Shown here: one piece after another, positions 53,997-62,023 of the stretch
Position numbering within the stretch: the first letter of the stretch is position 1
How the letters are laid out: every line of letters begins with the position of its first letter
NCBI GenBank assembly: GCA_030673845.1
Contig: JAUTCQ010000021.1
Coordinates: forward strand, 186,001-250,000
DNA from: Verrucomicrobiota bacterium JB022
GTDB taxonomy: Bacteria > Verrucomicrobiota > Verrucomicrobiia > Opitutales > Oceanipulchritudinaceae
Direction of reading: 5' to 3'
Length of the DNA: 64,000 nt
The notes under the pieces: model-generated
What the model was told of the DNA's origin: nothing
Database searches by the model: none
The model's input: the letters and a program-made list of their open reading frames with translations, nothing else
Translations under genes and position numbers: made by a program

Positions 53997-55313
53997 TCAA
54001 GGCGCGGCGCTCAAATCCACCGCAAATACCGGCCACTTCCCGGAATAGTCCGAGCGGTCTTCTTCTCGGTTCTTCTGCTGGATCAGCATTTCGAACTCAG
54101 GCCGCCCCTGGTCAATAAAAGCGGTCTGCCAGGCCCGATCGGAGCCGTTACCGAATGGGATTTCCGACTCCAGCACGAGGCGCCACTCGCGGGCAGCCTC
54201 ATCCAGCTCCCAAACCTGAAGCTGGCTGGTCGTCACATCCACATGTGAAGCCATTCGCAGCGTGCCGTCTTCCTTGCGCCGCAGGTCGGTGGGAAAGCCG
54301 GGCGCGATTTCCCGATGCTGCCACTCCCCGTCGCGATGAACCGCCCAGTGGACCGTCCGATCGCGACTGTAGGCGACAACAGGCTCACCCGTGTCGAGGT
54401 GAGTCGAGACCAGCCCGCGGATCAGCAGGTCGTCGGGAGCCGGGCCCGACTCGACCACGATGCAATGCGCCAGCATTTCGTCCAGGTCGATCAGGTCTCC
54501 GAGCTCGGTGCCGTCGGCTGCCATCCAGGTCTCGGTCTCGGGCATAAAGTAGGCAAAATACGCGTTGCGGGAGCCCCGGTTGTGCCCGGTGGGCCCTCCG
54601 TGCATCGTCCAGGCAAACTGGATACGCAGGGGGTGTTCTGGCGTCGCCGCTTCCACTTCGAAGTTGTTGGCGTAGACCTCGTCGTATTTGCCTGGGTCCT
54701 TTTTCTGGGAATCGAAAGCTGGGCGGTGCTCTGACCAAGTGGCACCGTGGTCGACCGATTTGATGTAACCAAAGGGCCGGTAGGGCCAACGGATATCCAT
54801 ATTGACGGAGTAGAAGACATACACCGCGTCTTCGGTTGAAATCAGCATCGGGTATGCGTTCTTGCCGACCGCAATCTCTCGCGTTTCCCATTCGCCCATC
54901 AAGTCGTGGGGCTGGTTTGCCCGTGCGAGGAAAAGGCTGTCTCCGTGGTCGGCCCAGGCGATCATGAGGCGGCCGTCGGGCGCCTGCGCCATGTTGGGGT
55001 AGTTGTGGTAGTCGGGCCGCGAAAAGTATTCAAGGTGTCGGATCTCCTTGACCGGAGACCACTCGCCCGCGGCATGATCAAAAGCGCGGCCAAACACGCT
55101 CATCCCGCCACCATTCCAGCAGACAAAGGTCTTGCCGGCAGCAGCGTCGTAGAGGCCATATCCATGCGGCCGCCGGCAGCCATAAGTGGCATTGGTGGCG
55201 ATTTCCTGAAACTGGGCGGTCTCGTTGCCGTCGGAGCCCTGCAAAGGGGCGCAACCGGACAGCATCAAGGGAAGCAGTAGACTGCAAAGGTAGCTAGGCT
55301 GAATGTGCATCAT
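53997..55313 (-). CDS. BNR_4-type propeller lipoprotein, candidate uronate (ulvan) lyase
   Basis: This is a 438-residue protein. The lipobox LSGC (Cys21) after LPLM predicts a lipoprotein. The mature domain is a BNR_4/PL24-25-like seven-bladed propeller (GCRRPHGYGLYDA, HNYPNMAQAPDGRLMIAWADHGD, FVCWNGGGMS, WTMHGGPTGHN). Candidate active-site residues are H103 (YHNYP), H123 (WADHGD), Y178/R179 (WPYR) and Y183 (FGYIKS); as I recall, ulvan lyases of PL24/25 use two His, a Tyr and an Arg with this spacing. It would cut a uronic-acid polysaccharide at the cell surface. The other BNR_4 domain (55392-59078) is a paralogue. Activity is not proven; a binding protein or sialidase-like role is possible. 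Confidence 0.72.
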   Translation of the reverse strand: MMHIQPSYLCSLLLPLMLSGCAPLQGSDGNETAQFQEIATNATYGCRRPHGYGLYDAAAGKTFVCWNGGGMSVFGRAFDHAAGEWSPVKEIRHLEYFSRPDYHNYPNMAQAPDGRLMIAWADHGDSLFLARANQPHDLMGEWETREIAVGKNAYPMLISTEDAVYVFYSVNMDIRWPYRPFGYIKSVDHGATWSEHRPAFDSQKKDPGKYDEVYANNFEVEAATPEHPLRIQFAWTMHGGPTGHNRGSRNAYFAYFMPETETWMAADGTELGDLIDLDEMLAHCIVVESGPAPDDLLIRGLVSTHLDTGEPVVAYSRDRTVHWAVHRDGEWQHREIAPGFPTDLRRKEDGTLRMASHVDVTTSQLQVWELDEAAREWRLVLESEIPFGNGSDRAWQTAFIDQGRPEFEMLIQQKNREEDRSDYSGKWPVFAVDLSAAP

Positions 55314-55336
55314 GATAGGTCATTCACGTCTGATTG

Positions 55337-55376
55337 AAAAAACAAAAGGAACGGGAGTGATAGGCTCCCGTTCCTT
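55337..55376 (-). terminator. strong rho-independent terminator of the 1228-residue protein gene
   Basis: On the minus strand a perfect 12-bp stem (AAGGAACGGGAG/CTCCCGTTCCTT) with a seven-base loop is followed by TTTTGTTTTTT. It lies 16 bases beyond the stop at 55392 and just upstream of the BNR_4 lipoprotein gene, so the two genes are separately transcribed. Confidence 0.9.
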
Positions 55377-55391
55377 GCCTCAGAGATGTAG

Positions 55392-58300
55392 TTAGGGTGC
55401 AGTCGTGCCCCCGATGGCCCAGACGGGCCAGGTACCGGAGTAGTTGCTCGTCTCCTCGCTGCTGTTGATCTGCTGGATCATGATCTCCAGCTCAGGCTGC
55501 CCATCGTCGATGAAGCCAGCCTGCCAAACGGTGTTTGCGCCGTTTTCAAACGGGATCGGCTGTTCGAAGGTCTTGAGCCATGCCCCGCCCGGCGCAACGC
55601 TCGTGAAGAGCTGCAGGCTGTAGCTGCTGCCCGTGCGGACCAATGCACGCACGTCGCCCGTCGCCGTCCGCTGGATGTCGCGCGCCATGCCGACGCCCAC
55701 GTAGTCGTGTTCCCATGCCCCGTTCTGGTAGGTCGCGACATAACAGGTGCCCATCAGGGAGTAAACAACGGCGGGCACGCCCCCGTCGAAATGCGTCGCA
55801 GCCAGACCGCCCACGAGGATGCCACTCGGCTCCGGTCCCGACTGGACCACCACGCAGTGCGCCTGCATCTCGGCATAGTCGATGGTTACGCCGAGATCGG
55901 TGCCGTCGACGGCTTGCCAGGTGCCAGTCGCAGGGATGAAGTAGGCGAAATAGCCGTTGTGAGACCCGATGTTGTGACCATTGGGCCCACCGTGCATCGA
56001 CCAGACAAAGTGGATGCGGTCGGGCTGGCCACCAATGCCGGGCTCGAGGTGGAAGTCGTTGACATACGGCTCATCGTAGTGGCCGGGGTCCATTTTGGCC
56101 GAGTCGATCGCGTTCTGGTGGGTGGACCAGGTGGCGCCGTTGTCCTCTGAACGAATGAAGCCGAAGGACCGGTAAGGCCAGCTGATGTCTTCCTGCACGT
56201 TGTAGAAGATAAAGACCGAACTTCCCCAGGCCAAGATCATCGGGTAAGCGTTGCCGTTGTCACTAATCTTCTCGTGCGTCCAAGCCGTATCCAGGGTATG
56301 AGGATCCGAAGCACGCAGGAGGTATAATTCGTCGGCGTGATCTGCATACGTAATCAACAAGTCGCCGTTCGGGGCCTGGGCCATGTTCGGGTAGTTGTGA
56401 TAAACGTAGGTCTCGTAATAATTGAGGGTCTGGATTTTGGAAGCCGCGCCCCAGGTGCCGGTCGCATGGTCGAACGCACGCCCGTAGATGCTCATGCCGT
56501 CACCGTTCCAGCAAACGAAGGTCTTATCCGCCACGGCGTCGTAGAGGCCGTAGCCGTGGGGGCGACGCGAGCCGTAGGAGGCATTGGAGGCCAGCTTGGT
56601 GAAGGCACCCACCTGCCTCAGGTCGTCGAGCGGGCCCGCAAAGAAATTGCGCCACTCCCACTCCCCGGAAGCATCGGTGTAAACCCACGGGCTGGCGTCT
56701 TCACTGGCGAAGAACCAATAGACCTCGTTCGCCGGCTTCATCCAGTAACCATCCGGTGCTTCGTAAACGTAGATCCAGTCCTGCATCGTGTCGCTGTAAA
56801 CCCAGGGATACATGTCCCAGATCCAGCCGATGAGAGTGTGTTTCCAGGTAATCTGGTCGGAAGGTTCGAACGGGCTGTTGAGCGACGCAAGGACCTCGAT
56901 TTGCATGGTTGCCTCTGCGCTGCCAGCCTGGCCATCGGTAGCGGTAAACACCACCGTATAACTGCCTTCGTCGCCCGCGAGCGGCAGACCCGTCAGCGTC
57001 TGAGTATTGCCGTCAAAAGTCATCCACGCCGGAAGAGGTCCACCTTCCAGAGAAGCTGCAATTGTGATCGGGTCTCCCTCGTCGTCCGCGAAAAGGTCTT
57101 CGGGCAGCGTCACCGTCAACGCGTCGTTGGTCTGGACGGAAGCGCCAGACAGCAGGCGAAGGGCGAAAGGCGGCTGATTGGTCTCGTCGTAGGTTTCCTT
57201 GTAGAGAGACAAGGACGTCACGGCATACCCATCGGCCGTGTTGGGAGCCAGGAAAAAGGCGACCGTATCAAAGGCGGTGGTGGCCGTTTCCACGTCAACA
57301 GCGGTAGCTTCGTAGCCGGTGATCGAGCCACCGGTAATGCTGACCGCGATGGTCGCTTCGTCGCCTCCGGAGCGCTCGATCGTCAATTGGGCTGAATAAG
57401 TCACCCCCGCTTCAAACATACCTCCGCGCACAGTGGTGGTGTCGAGACGCGTGACATAAGCATCGTAGCCGTGGATCAGCTTGGGCGACTCGCCATCGCG
57501 CTGCGAAACACGCAGTGCCGGCCCCGGCTCTTCCGTCGTCCCGGTATTGAGGTGGGTGCCGACCATGTAGCCTCGGTAGTTCCCAAACACGCTCACGTCG
57601 GGTGAGAGTCCATACCCGTCTTCGGCCACGCGCGTGCCCAGGCTGGAATCATAAAGGCCGAACCTGAACCCGTCGAAGAGCCCCGCCGCGGCAATGTCGC
57701 TCGTAAATTCAAAGTCGAATTCCAGCGTCAGCTTCTCGCCCGGCTCCAGCGAAACCTGTCCGTTTTCGGTGAAGTAGCCGACGGAGACCACATTGCGCAT
57801 CGCGCCAAACAGCGTCTCTGGTTCATAGTAGACGTTGACGGCGCTGACCAAAGAAGAATACCAGGCAGCGGTAGCCGGCAACTGCTGGAGGTGACGACCT
57901 GCGGCGGGAAAGGACTCCACCAGCAGCGTCAGGCGGTTCGTCGGCGGCGCAGGCGGGATCACGACTGAGCCTGCAATCTCGAGCGTGAAGGTAGTTTGGA
58001 CGGTGCCGCCTTGGCCGTCGTCGGCCGTCACCACGATCACGTAGGTGCCAATGTCGTTGGCGGTAGGCGCGGCGTTGAAACGGCCTTCTGCGGCATCGAA
58101 GGTCAGCCAGGCGGGCAGTTCCGCCCCACCCTCCAAGCTGGCCGAGAGCGTCAGGCTGTCACCATCCGCATCCACGAAAGCGCCTGGCGGCAAGCTCCAT
58201 TCGCTTTGCGCCCCGGCATCCACGGAGGTGTCGGCGGGCTCGACCTCGACGGTCGGCGTCTGATTGGGCGGAGGAGCCACCTGCTCGGAAACTACGCAAC

Positions 58301-59078
58301 GGGTAATCTGGTACCCGCCACTGACGTTGTTTGGCAGGAAAAATGCGACCATGTCGAAAGCAAAAACGGGATCGGTGGTGTCCACCACCATCGTCGAGTA
58401 GCCCGACAAATCGCCGCCCGTCACATCGGTGGAGACGGTAACTTCCGCCGCATCGGTTCGTGCGATCGTCACTTTGGCCGAGTAAGTCACTCCGGCTTCA
58501 AAAGTGCCTTGGCGAGTCGTAGCCGCCTCATCAAGGCGGGTGTAGCCGTCATTGCTGTGGATTAACTTGGGAGAACTCTTGTCGCGCCGGTCCATCCGGA
58601 TCGCGCTGCTCCCCACGTTCACGTTCCAGCTGACCATGTAGCCGCGATAGGCAGAGAAGTCCGTATTGGTGAGGCCCGTGCCGTCAGCTTCAACGCGATT
58701 ACCTGCCGACGAATCGTAGACGCCGAAACGGAATCCGTTGTAAAGACCGGCCGTGGTGACGGTGCCGGTCAGCACGACATCGAACTCGACGACCAGAGCT
58801 TCACCTGCGTCCAAGGTGAAGGCACCTGCGTCCGTGAAATAAGCGAACAAATGGGAATTCGCGGGCAAACCGACGAAAGAGCCCGTTTCATAGGCGATGT
58901 CGGCGGTGCCCCGCGAGCTGTGCCATGCGGCCGTGTCCGGCAGATCCCGCAGGGTGCGCCCGTCGACCGGAAAGCTCTCTTCCAGCAGCACATCTGCGCT
59001 CAAGGAGCCGCAGAGGCAGGCGGAAAGAAGCATCCATCCACCAGACGGTGAGAAAATACCTTTCAGAAACTGTATCAT
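55392..59078 (-). CDS. large multidomain exoprotein with C-terminal BNR_4 propeller
   Basis: This is a 1228-residue protein. Signal peptide (LSACLCGSLSA). Two copies of the LamG/concanavalin-like sandwich domain follow, at ~25-270 and ~385-640, the same family as in the 2164-3180 protein. Each is followed by a cadherin/dystroglycan-type Ig domain (NQTPTVEVEPADTSV; LPEDLFADDEGDPITIA ... LPAWMTFDG). Residues ~770-845 are the W-rich module (PWVYSDTMQDWIYVY, YWFFASEDASPWVYTD). The C-terminal ~400 residues are a BNR_4 propeller, paralogous to the lipoprotein at 53997-55313, with HNYPNM, TYADHADE and WPYRSFGFIRS. The last has Phe where the paralogue has Tyr183. It is probably a surface lyase or binder for the same polysaccharide. 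Confidence 0.82.
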   Translation of the reverse strand: MIQFLKGIFSPSGGWMLLSACLCGSLSADVLLEESFPVDGRTLRDLPDTAAWHSSRGTADIAYETGSFVGLPANSHLFAYFTDAGAFTLDAGEALVVEFDVVLTGTVTTAGLYNGFRFGVYDSSAGNRVEADGTGLTNTDFSAYRGYMVSWNVNVGSSAIRMDRRDKSSPKLIHSNDGYTRLDEAATTRQGTFEAGVTYSAKVTIARTDAAEVTVSTDVTGGDLSGYSTMVVDTTDPVFAFDMVAFFLPNNVSGGYQITRCVVSEQVAPPPNQTPTVEVEPADTSVDAGAQSEWSLPPGAFVDADGDSLTLSASLEGGAELPAWLTFDAAEGRFNAAPTANDIGTYVIVVTADDGQGGTVQTTFTLEIAGSVVIPPAPPTNRLTLLVESFPAAGRHLQQLPATAAWYSSLVSAVNVYYEPETLFGAMRNVVSVGYFTENGQVSLEPGEKLTLEFDFEFTSDIAAAGLFDGFRFGLYDSSLGTRVAEDGYGLSPDVSVFGNYRGYMVGTHLNTGTTEEPGPALRVSQRDGESPKLIHGYDAYVTRLDTTTVRGGMFEAGVTYSAQLTIERSGGDEATIAVSITGGSITGYEATAVDVETATTAFDTVAFFLAPNTADGYAVTSLSLYKETYDETNQPPFALRLLSGASVQTNDALTVTLPEDLFADDEGDPITIAASLEGGPLPAWMTFDGNTQTLTGLPLAGDEGSYTVVFTATDGQAGSAEATMQIEVLASLNSPFEPSDQITWKHTLIGWIWDMYPWVYSDTMQDWIYVYEAPDGYWMKPANEVYWFFASEDASPWVYTDASGEWEWRNFFAGPLDDLRQVGAFTKLASNASYGSRRPHGYGLYDAVADKTFVCWNGDGMSIYGRAFDHATGTWGAASKIQTLNYYETYVYHNYPNMAQAPNGDLLITYADHADELYLLRASDPHTLDTAWTHEKISDNGNAYPMILAWGSSVFIFYNVQEDISWPYRSFGFIRSEDNGATWSTHQNAIDSAKMDPGHYDEPYVNDFHLEPGIGGQPDRIHFVWSMHGGPNGHNIGSHNGYFAYFIPATGTWQAVDGTDLGVTIDYAEMQAHCVVVQSGPEPSGILVGGLAATHFDGGVPAVVYSLMGTCYVATYQNGAWEHDYVGVGMARDIQRTATGDVRALVRTGSSYSLQLFTSVAPGGAWLKTFEQPIPFENGANTVWQAGFIDDGQPELEIMIQQINSSEETSNYSGTWPVWAIGGTTAP

Positions 59079-59153
59079 TGGGGGGGAGGAGTAGGAGTTA
59101 TCAGTGGGGTAAGGAGGTCGGGAGTTAATCCCGAGGACAAAATCGGAGACAAT

Positions 59154-59168
59154 GAGACTTCCAGTCTC
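59154..59168. terminator. weak hairpin between the CstA gene and the exoprotein gene
   Basis: GAGACT/AGTCTC arms with a three-base loop lie in the 134-base gap downstream of the CstA stop on the minus strand. ATTTT follows at distance. It could end the CstA transcript; short stem and late T-tract make this tentative. Confidence 0.3.
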
Positions 59169-59212
59169 TCTGGTGATCCAGGGCGGCGGGCCTGTGTTTC
59201 AACTGCGGTCAT

Positions 59213-60844
59213 TCAAACCTCCGGCGACAAGTCGGCGCCCAGCGGTTTCAGATGCTTGCGCGACTTGAAAACGCTTCGAGCCGCCATGGTCACCACCACG
59301 CACCCCAGGATGATCATCCCCAGCGCCAGCAACCCCAGGAGGCTCAACCCTCCCTGTGCTCGCACAATGAGGAAAAGCGCCGTCAACGGCATCACGACCA
59401 TCAGCACTGCAGGCACCAGAAGAAATCCATACTTGATGCGACGCCGCTTGAGATAGACCAGCACCGTCACGAGCGAAAGGGCTGCCATCAGCTGGTTCGT
59501 CGCGCCAAAAAGCAGCCACACCGCACGCCACACTGGTTGGCCGTCGATCGTGGTAAAGGAAAGGGCCGCCGGGAGGACGAGGACAGCCGCCGTCCCTGCC
59601 CAGCGTGTAAGGGTGTTTTGGCAACCGCACAGCTCTTCCAGGATGAAGCGTCCCAACCGGGTACAGGTGTCGAGCGTCGTCAGCAGAAAAGCGGCGACGG
59701 CCAGGCTGGCGAAGGTGAGCCCCCAGACGGGCGGTATCCCGAGCCGCGCCATGAAAACGGAGCTGCCGGTCGCGAAGATCTGCACCGCATTGCTGCCCGT
59801 CTGCTGGAGCTGGTCCGGCCGGAGGATCGCGAGGGTGGCCAAAGCAAAAACCGCGAGGAGCCCCTCGACCAACATTCCCCCATAGCCGATCCGGCGGACG
59901 TCGGTCTCGGTGTTCAACTGGCGGGCGGTCGTCCCGCTCGCCACCACGCTGTGAAAGCCACTGCAGGCCCCACACGCGACGGTCGTAAAAAGGATCGGTA
60001 CCAGTGGGCCGGCAGCTTCGGTTTCCCAACCGCTGAAAAAGGCGAGCTCCACCGGCTGATCGATCGCCAGCAACGCGCCTCCGAGGCCGAAAACGATCAA
60101 CCCATAAAGGAACGTCGCGCTCAGAAAATCGCGAGGCTGCAGCAACACGTTTACCGGCAACACTGCGGCGAGGAAGCAGTAGGCCAGAAGCAGCCCCACC
60201 CAAAGATCGCGCGAGCCCCAATCCGCCGGGAACCAGTGGCCAAGCGCCAACCCGAACCACGTGAGCGGCACAAAGACCAGCAGCTGCGCCCAGAAGGGCA
60301 TCGATGTCTTCCGCAGAGTCAGCCCGAATATCAGCGCGACAACCACGAACCAGCCCGAGGAGGTGGCCACCGCCGGAGTTGCCTCAAAGGTGGCGGCGGT
60401 CAAGTCGAGGAAGACCACGATCAGGTAGATCAGCGTCAACAGGACGAACAGCAGGATGAGGTTGCCCGTGGTAGGCCCAATCAGGCTCCGGGCGCTCTCG
60501 GCGAGCGTCTTGCCACGGTTGCGCACGCTGATAAACGCCGACCCGTAATCATGCACACCCCCTACGAAAATCGCCCCGAGCAGAATCCACATCCAGGTGG
60601 GCCCCCAGCCAAAATACAGCCCGGCCAGAATCGGCCCCACAATGGGCCCAGCACCGGCAATTGAAGAGAAATGGTGCCCGAAAACCACACTGGCGCGGGA
60701 AGGCACAAAATCGACCCCGTCTTGCTGCACGTGGGCGGGAGTCTTGCGCGCCGGCAGAATCTGGAAGCGGCGGTCGAGAAAGCGGCCATACCAACGGAAG
60801 GCGAGCGCGAAAACCAGGGCGCTGATGAGAAGGATCCAGGTCAT
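59213..60844 (-). CDS. CstA-family carbon-starvation transporter
   Basis: This protein has 543 residues from the ATG at 60844 (MTWILLISALVF); upstream sequence is not membrane-like. It has ~14-16 membrane segments and CstA/BtsT landmarks: an N-terminal GPIVGPILAGLYFGWGP, GGVHDYGSAF, CSGFHSVVASGTTARQL and TTLDTCTRLGRFIL. CstA-family members import peptides or pyruvate-type acids under carbon limitation. It is shorter than E. coli CstA (~700) but in the range of the short CstA-like homologues. It lies 303 bases downstream of the AraC gene on the same strand, with no obvious partner gene. Substrate unknown; pyruvate from uronate catabolism is a plausible idea only. Confidence 0.88.
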   Translation of the reverse strand: MTWILLISALVFALAFRWYGRFLDRRFQILPARKTPAHVQQDGVDFVPSRASVVFGHHFSSIAGAGPIVGPILAGLYFGWGPTWMWILLGAIFVGGVHDYGSAFISVRNRGKTLAESARSLIGPTTGNLILLFVLLTLIYLIVVFLDLTAATFEATPAVATSSGWFVVVALIFGLTLRKTSMPFWAQLLVFVPLTWFGLALGHWFPADWGSRDLWVGLLLAYCFLAAVLPVNVLLQPRDFLSATFLYGLIVFGLGGALLAIDQPVELAFFSGWETEAAGPLVPILFTTVACGACSGFHSVVASGTTARQLNTETDVRRIGYGGMLVEGLLAVFALATLAILRPDQLQQTGSNAVQIFATGSSVFMARLGIPPVWGLTFASLAVAAFLLTTLDTCTRLGRFILEELCGCQNTLTRWAGTAAVLVLPAALSFTTIDGQPVWRAVWLLFGATNQLMAALSLVTVLVYLKRRRIKYGFLLVPAVLMVVMPLTALFLIVRAQGGLSLLGLLALGMIILGCVVVTMAARSVFKSRKHLKPLGADLSPEV

Positions 60845-61147
60845 GATAGGGGTAGTGGGGAGTGCAATGGGAGGCTCACGAAGAGCATCAGCGGGAGACA
60901 CAGTGACGCGGAGAAGCAAGAATCCCGGACAGCGGAACCAGCGCCGGGTGCAAAGGCAGCCAACGGCCTTGCACCCCTCGAACAACAGGGGTGAAACCTG
61001 GAAACGCCGGCTTCGCCTCGGGTAACGGCGATAACTGGAGGCAATTTCGAGCCCCAATCTGGATGACACCGGCCCAAGAACAATCTCCCCGCCGGTCACA
61101 CTGGAGACTAGCGAGAGCCAGAAGATGAGGCGAACTCCCGCCCTCCC
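60845..61147. other. intergenic region between AraC and CstA genes
   Basis: These 303 bases hold no gene. The main structure is an imperfect hairpin at 60946-60976 (GGGTGCAA-A-GGC / GCC-TTGCACCC, one-base bulge), too poor in following Ts for a simple terminator. It might be an AraC-gene terminator or a leader structure of the CstA mRNA. No riboswitch was recognised. Confidence 0.4.
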
Positions 61148-61951
61148 CTATCTTTCGCCGCTCCGCCGTCTCCAGTCGCTCGGCGCCGAACCACGGAAGC
61201 GTCGAAACTGGCGGCTGAAGAAGTAGACGTCACGGTATCCAAGGCGCTCGGCAATGGCTTCAATCGTGAGGTCGGTTTCGAGCAGGTAAGCTTCGGCCCG
61301 GGAAATCCGCTCTTCGATTGCGAAACGGCCGGGCGCGTAACCGGTAAAAGTCTTGAAGCGACGGGAAAATTGAGAAATGGAAAGCTCGGCCTCAGCCGCA
61401 AGCTCATCCAGGGAATAATCCGCCGCCGGATTCCGGCGGATACGCTCCACGATGCGCAGAAGTCGGCGCTCGACGGGCTCCAACGCGCGCTGGTGGCGGC
61501 CACGCTCCATTCCCACCAGCAGCAGGCGGAGACCTTGCAGCAAAATCGCGCGGTTGGCCTCGCGATCGAGATAGAACGTTTCCGACAGGTGGCGACACAA
61601 GTGTGCCACCCAGGCGACCGGCTGAAGGCGGGCCGGCGGCCGAGGAGCGAAGTATGCTTCCGGCCAGGCGGGATGCCCCTCGCCCAATACCACATGCGCC
61701 GTGAAGTTCACCACTCGCCCTGGCCCGGTAGACCATCCGGCGACGGCTTCATTTGGGTGCAAGAGGAAGACGGAGCCCGCCCGAAAGGGAATTTCCTCAC
61801 CGGCCCGCGAAAACACACCCTCGCCCTCCAGAGCGATCCAGAGGTTCAAATGCGGCCGCCCGGGAGAACGCCAACTCCATCCGGGTGGGTTTTCAAAGAC
61901 ACATATGTTGCGGATCTCTACCTCGTCACTGACGAGCAAATCAAAGCCCAT
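61148..61951 (-). CDS. AraC-family transcriptional regulator
   Basis: This protein has 267 residues from the ATG at 61951; the open frame extending to 62812 lies antisense to the Gfo/Idh/MocA gene and is rejected as an N-terminus. Residues ~15-140 form an AraC_binding cupin-like sensor (GEGVFSRAGEEIPFRAGSVF, HPNEAVAGW). The C-terminal pair of helix-turn-helices is clear (YSLDELAAEAELSISQFSRRF, LTIEAIAERLGYRDVYFFSRQF). It is divergent from the Gfo/Idh/MocA gene at 62024 with 72 bases between and probably activates it. The sugar bound is unknown. The CstA gene downstream could also be a target. Confidence 0.92.
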   Translation of the reverse strand: MGFDLLVSDEVEIRNICVFENPPGWSWRSPGRPHLNLWIALEGEGVFSRAGEEIPFRAGSVFLLHPNEAVAGWSTGPGRVVNFTAHVVLGEGHPAWPEAYFAPRPPARLQPVAWVAHLCRHLSETFYLDREANRAILLQGLRLLLVGMERGRHQRALEPVERRLLRIVERIRRNPAADYSLDELAAEAELSISQFSRRFKTFTGYAPGRFAIEERISRAEAYLLETDLTIEAIAERLGYRDVYFFSRQFRRFRGSAPSDWRRRSGER

Positions 61952-61985
61952 GCGCAAATAGTGCAAATCCTGGCGCGATCGTCCA

Positions 61986-62014
61986 TTGTGAATGCACGAC
62001 GCCTGCAATATACT
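61986..62014 (+). promoter_or_regulatory. promoter of the 62024 oxidoreductase gene
   Basis: TTGTGA at 61986-61991 and TATACT at 62009-62014 are spaced by 17 bases, and the ATG follows nine bases after the -10. The leader would be only about three nucleotides. An AraC-type site would fit just upstream, in the 35 bases towards the AraC start. Confidence 0.55.
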
Positions 62015-62023
62015 GCTAACCAT

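Noticed and set aside
53997-55313. Sialidase (GH33) for the BNR-type propeller
   Set aside because: The arginine triad and Asp-box pattern of sialidases were not seen. The H/H/Y/R arrangement points to BNR_4 and PL24/25-like proteins.
59252-60664. Plus-strand open frame of ~470 codons opposite CstA
   Set aside because: It is charged and Gln/His-rich, with no domain, and antisense to conserved CstA segments.
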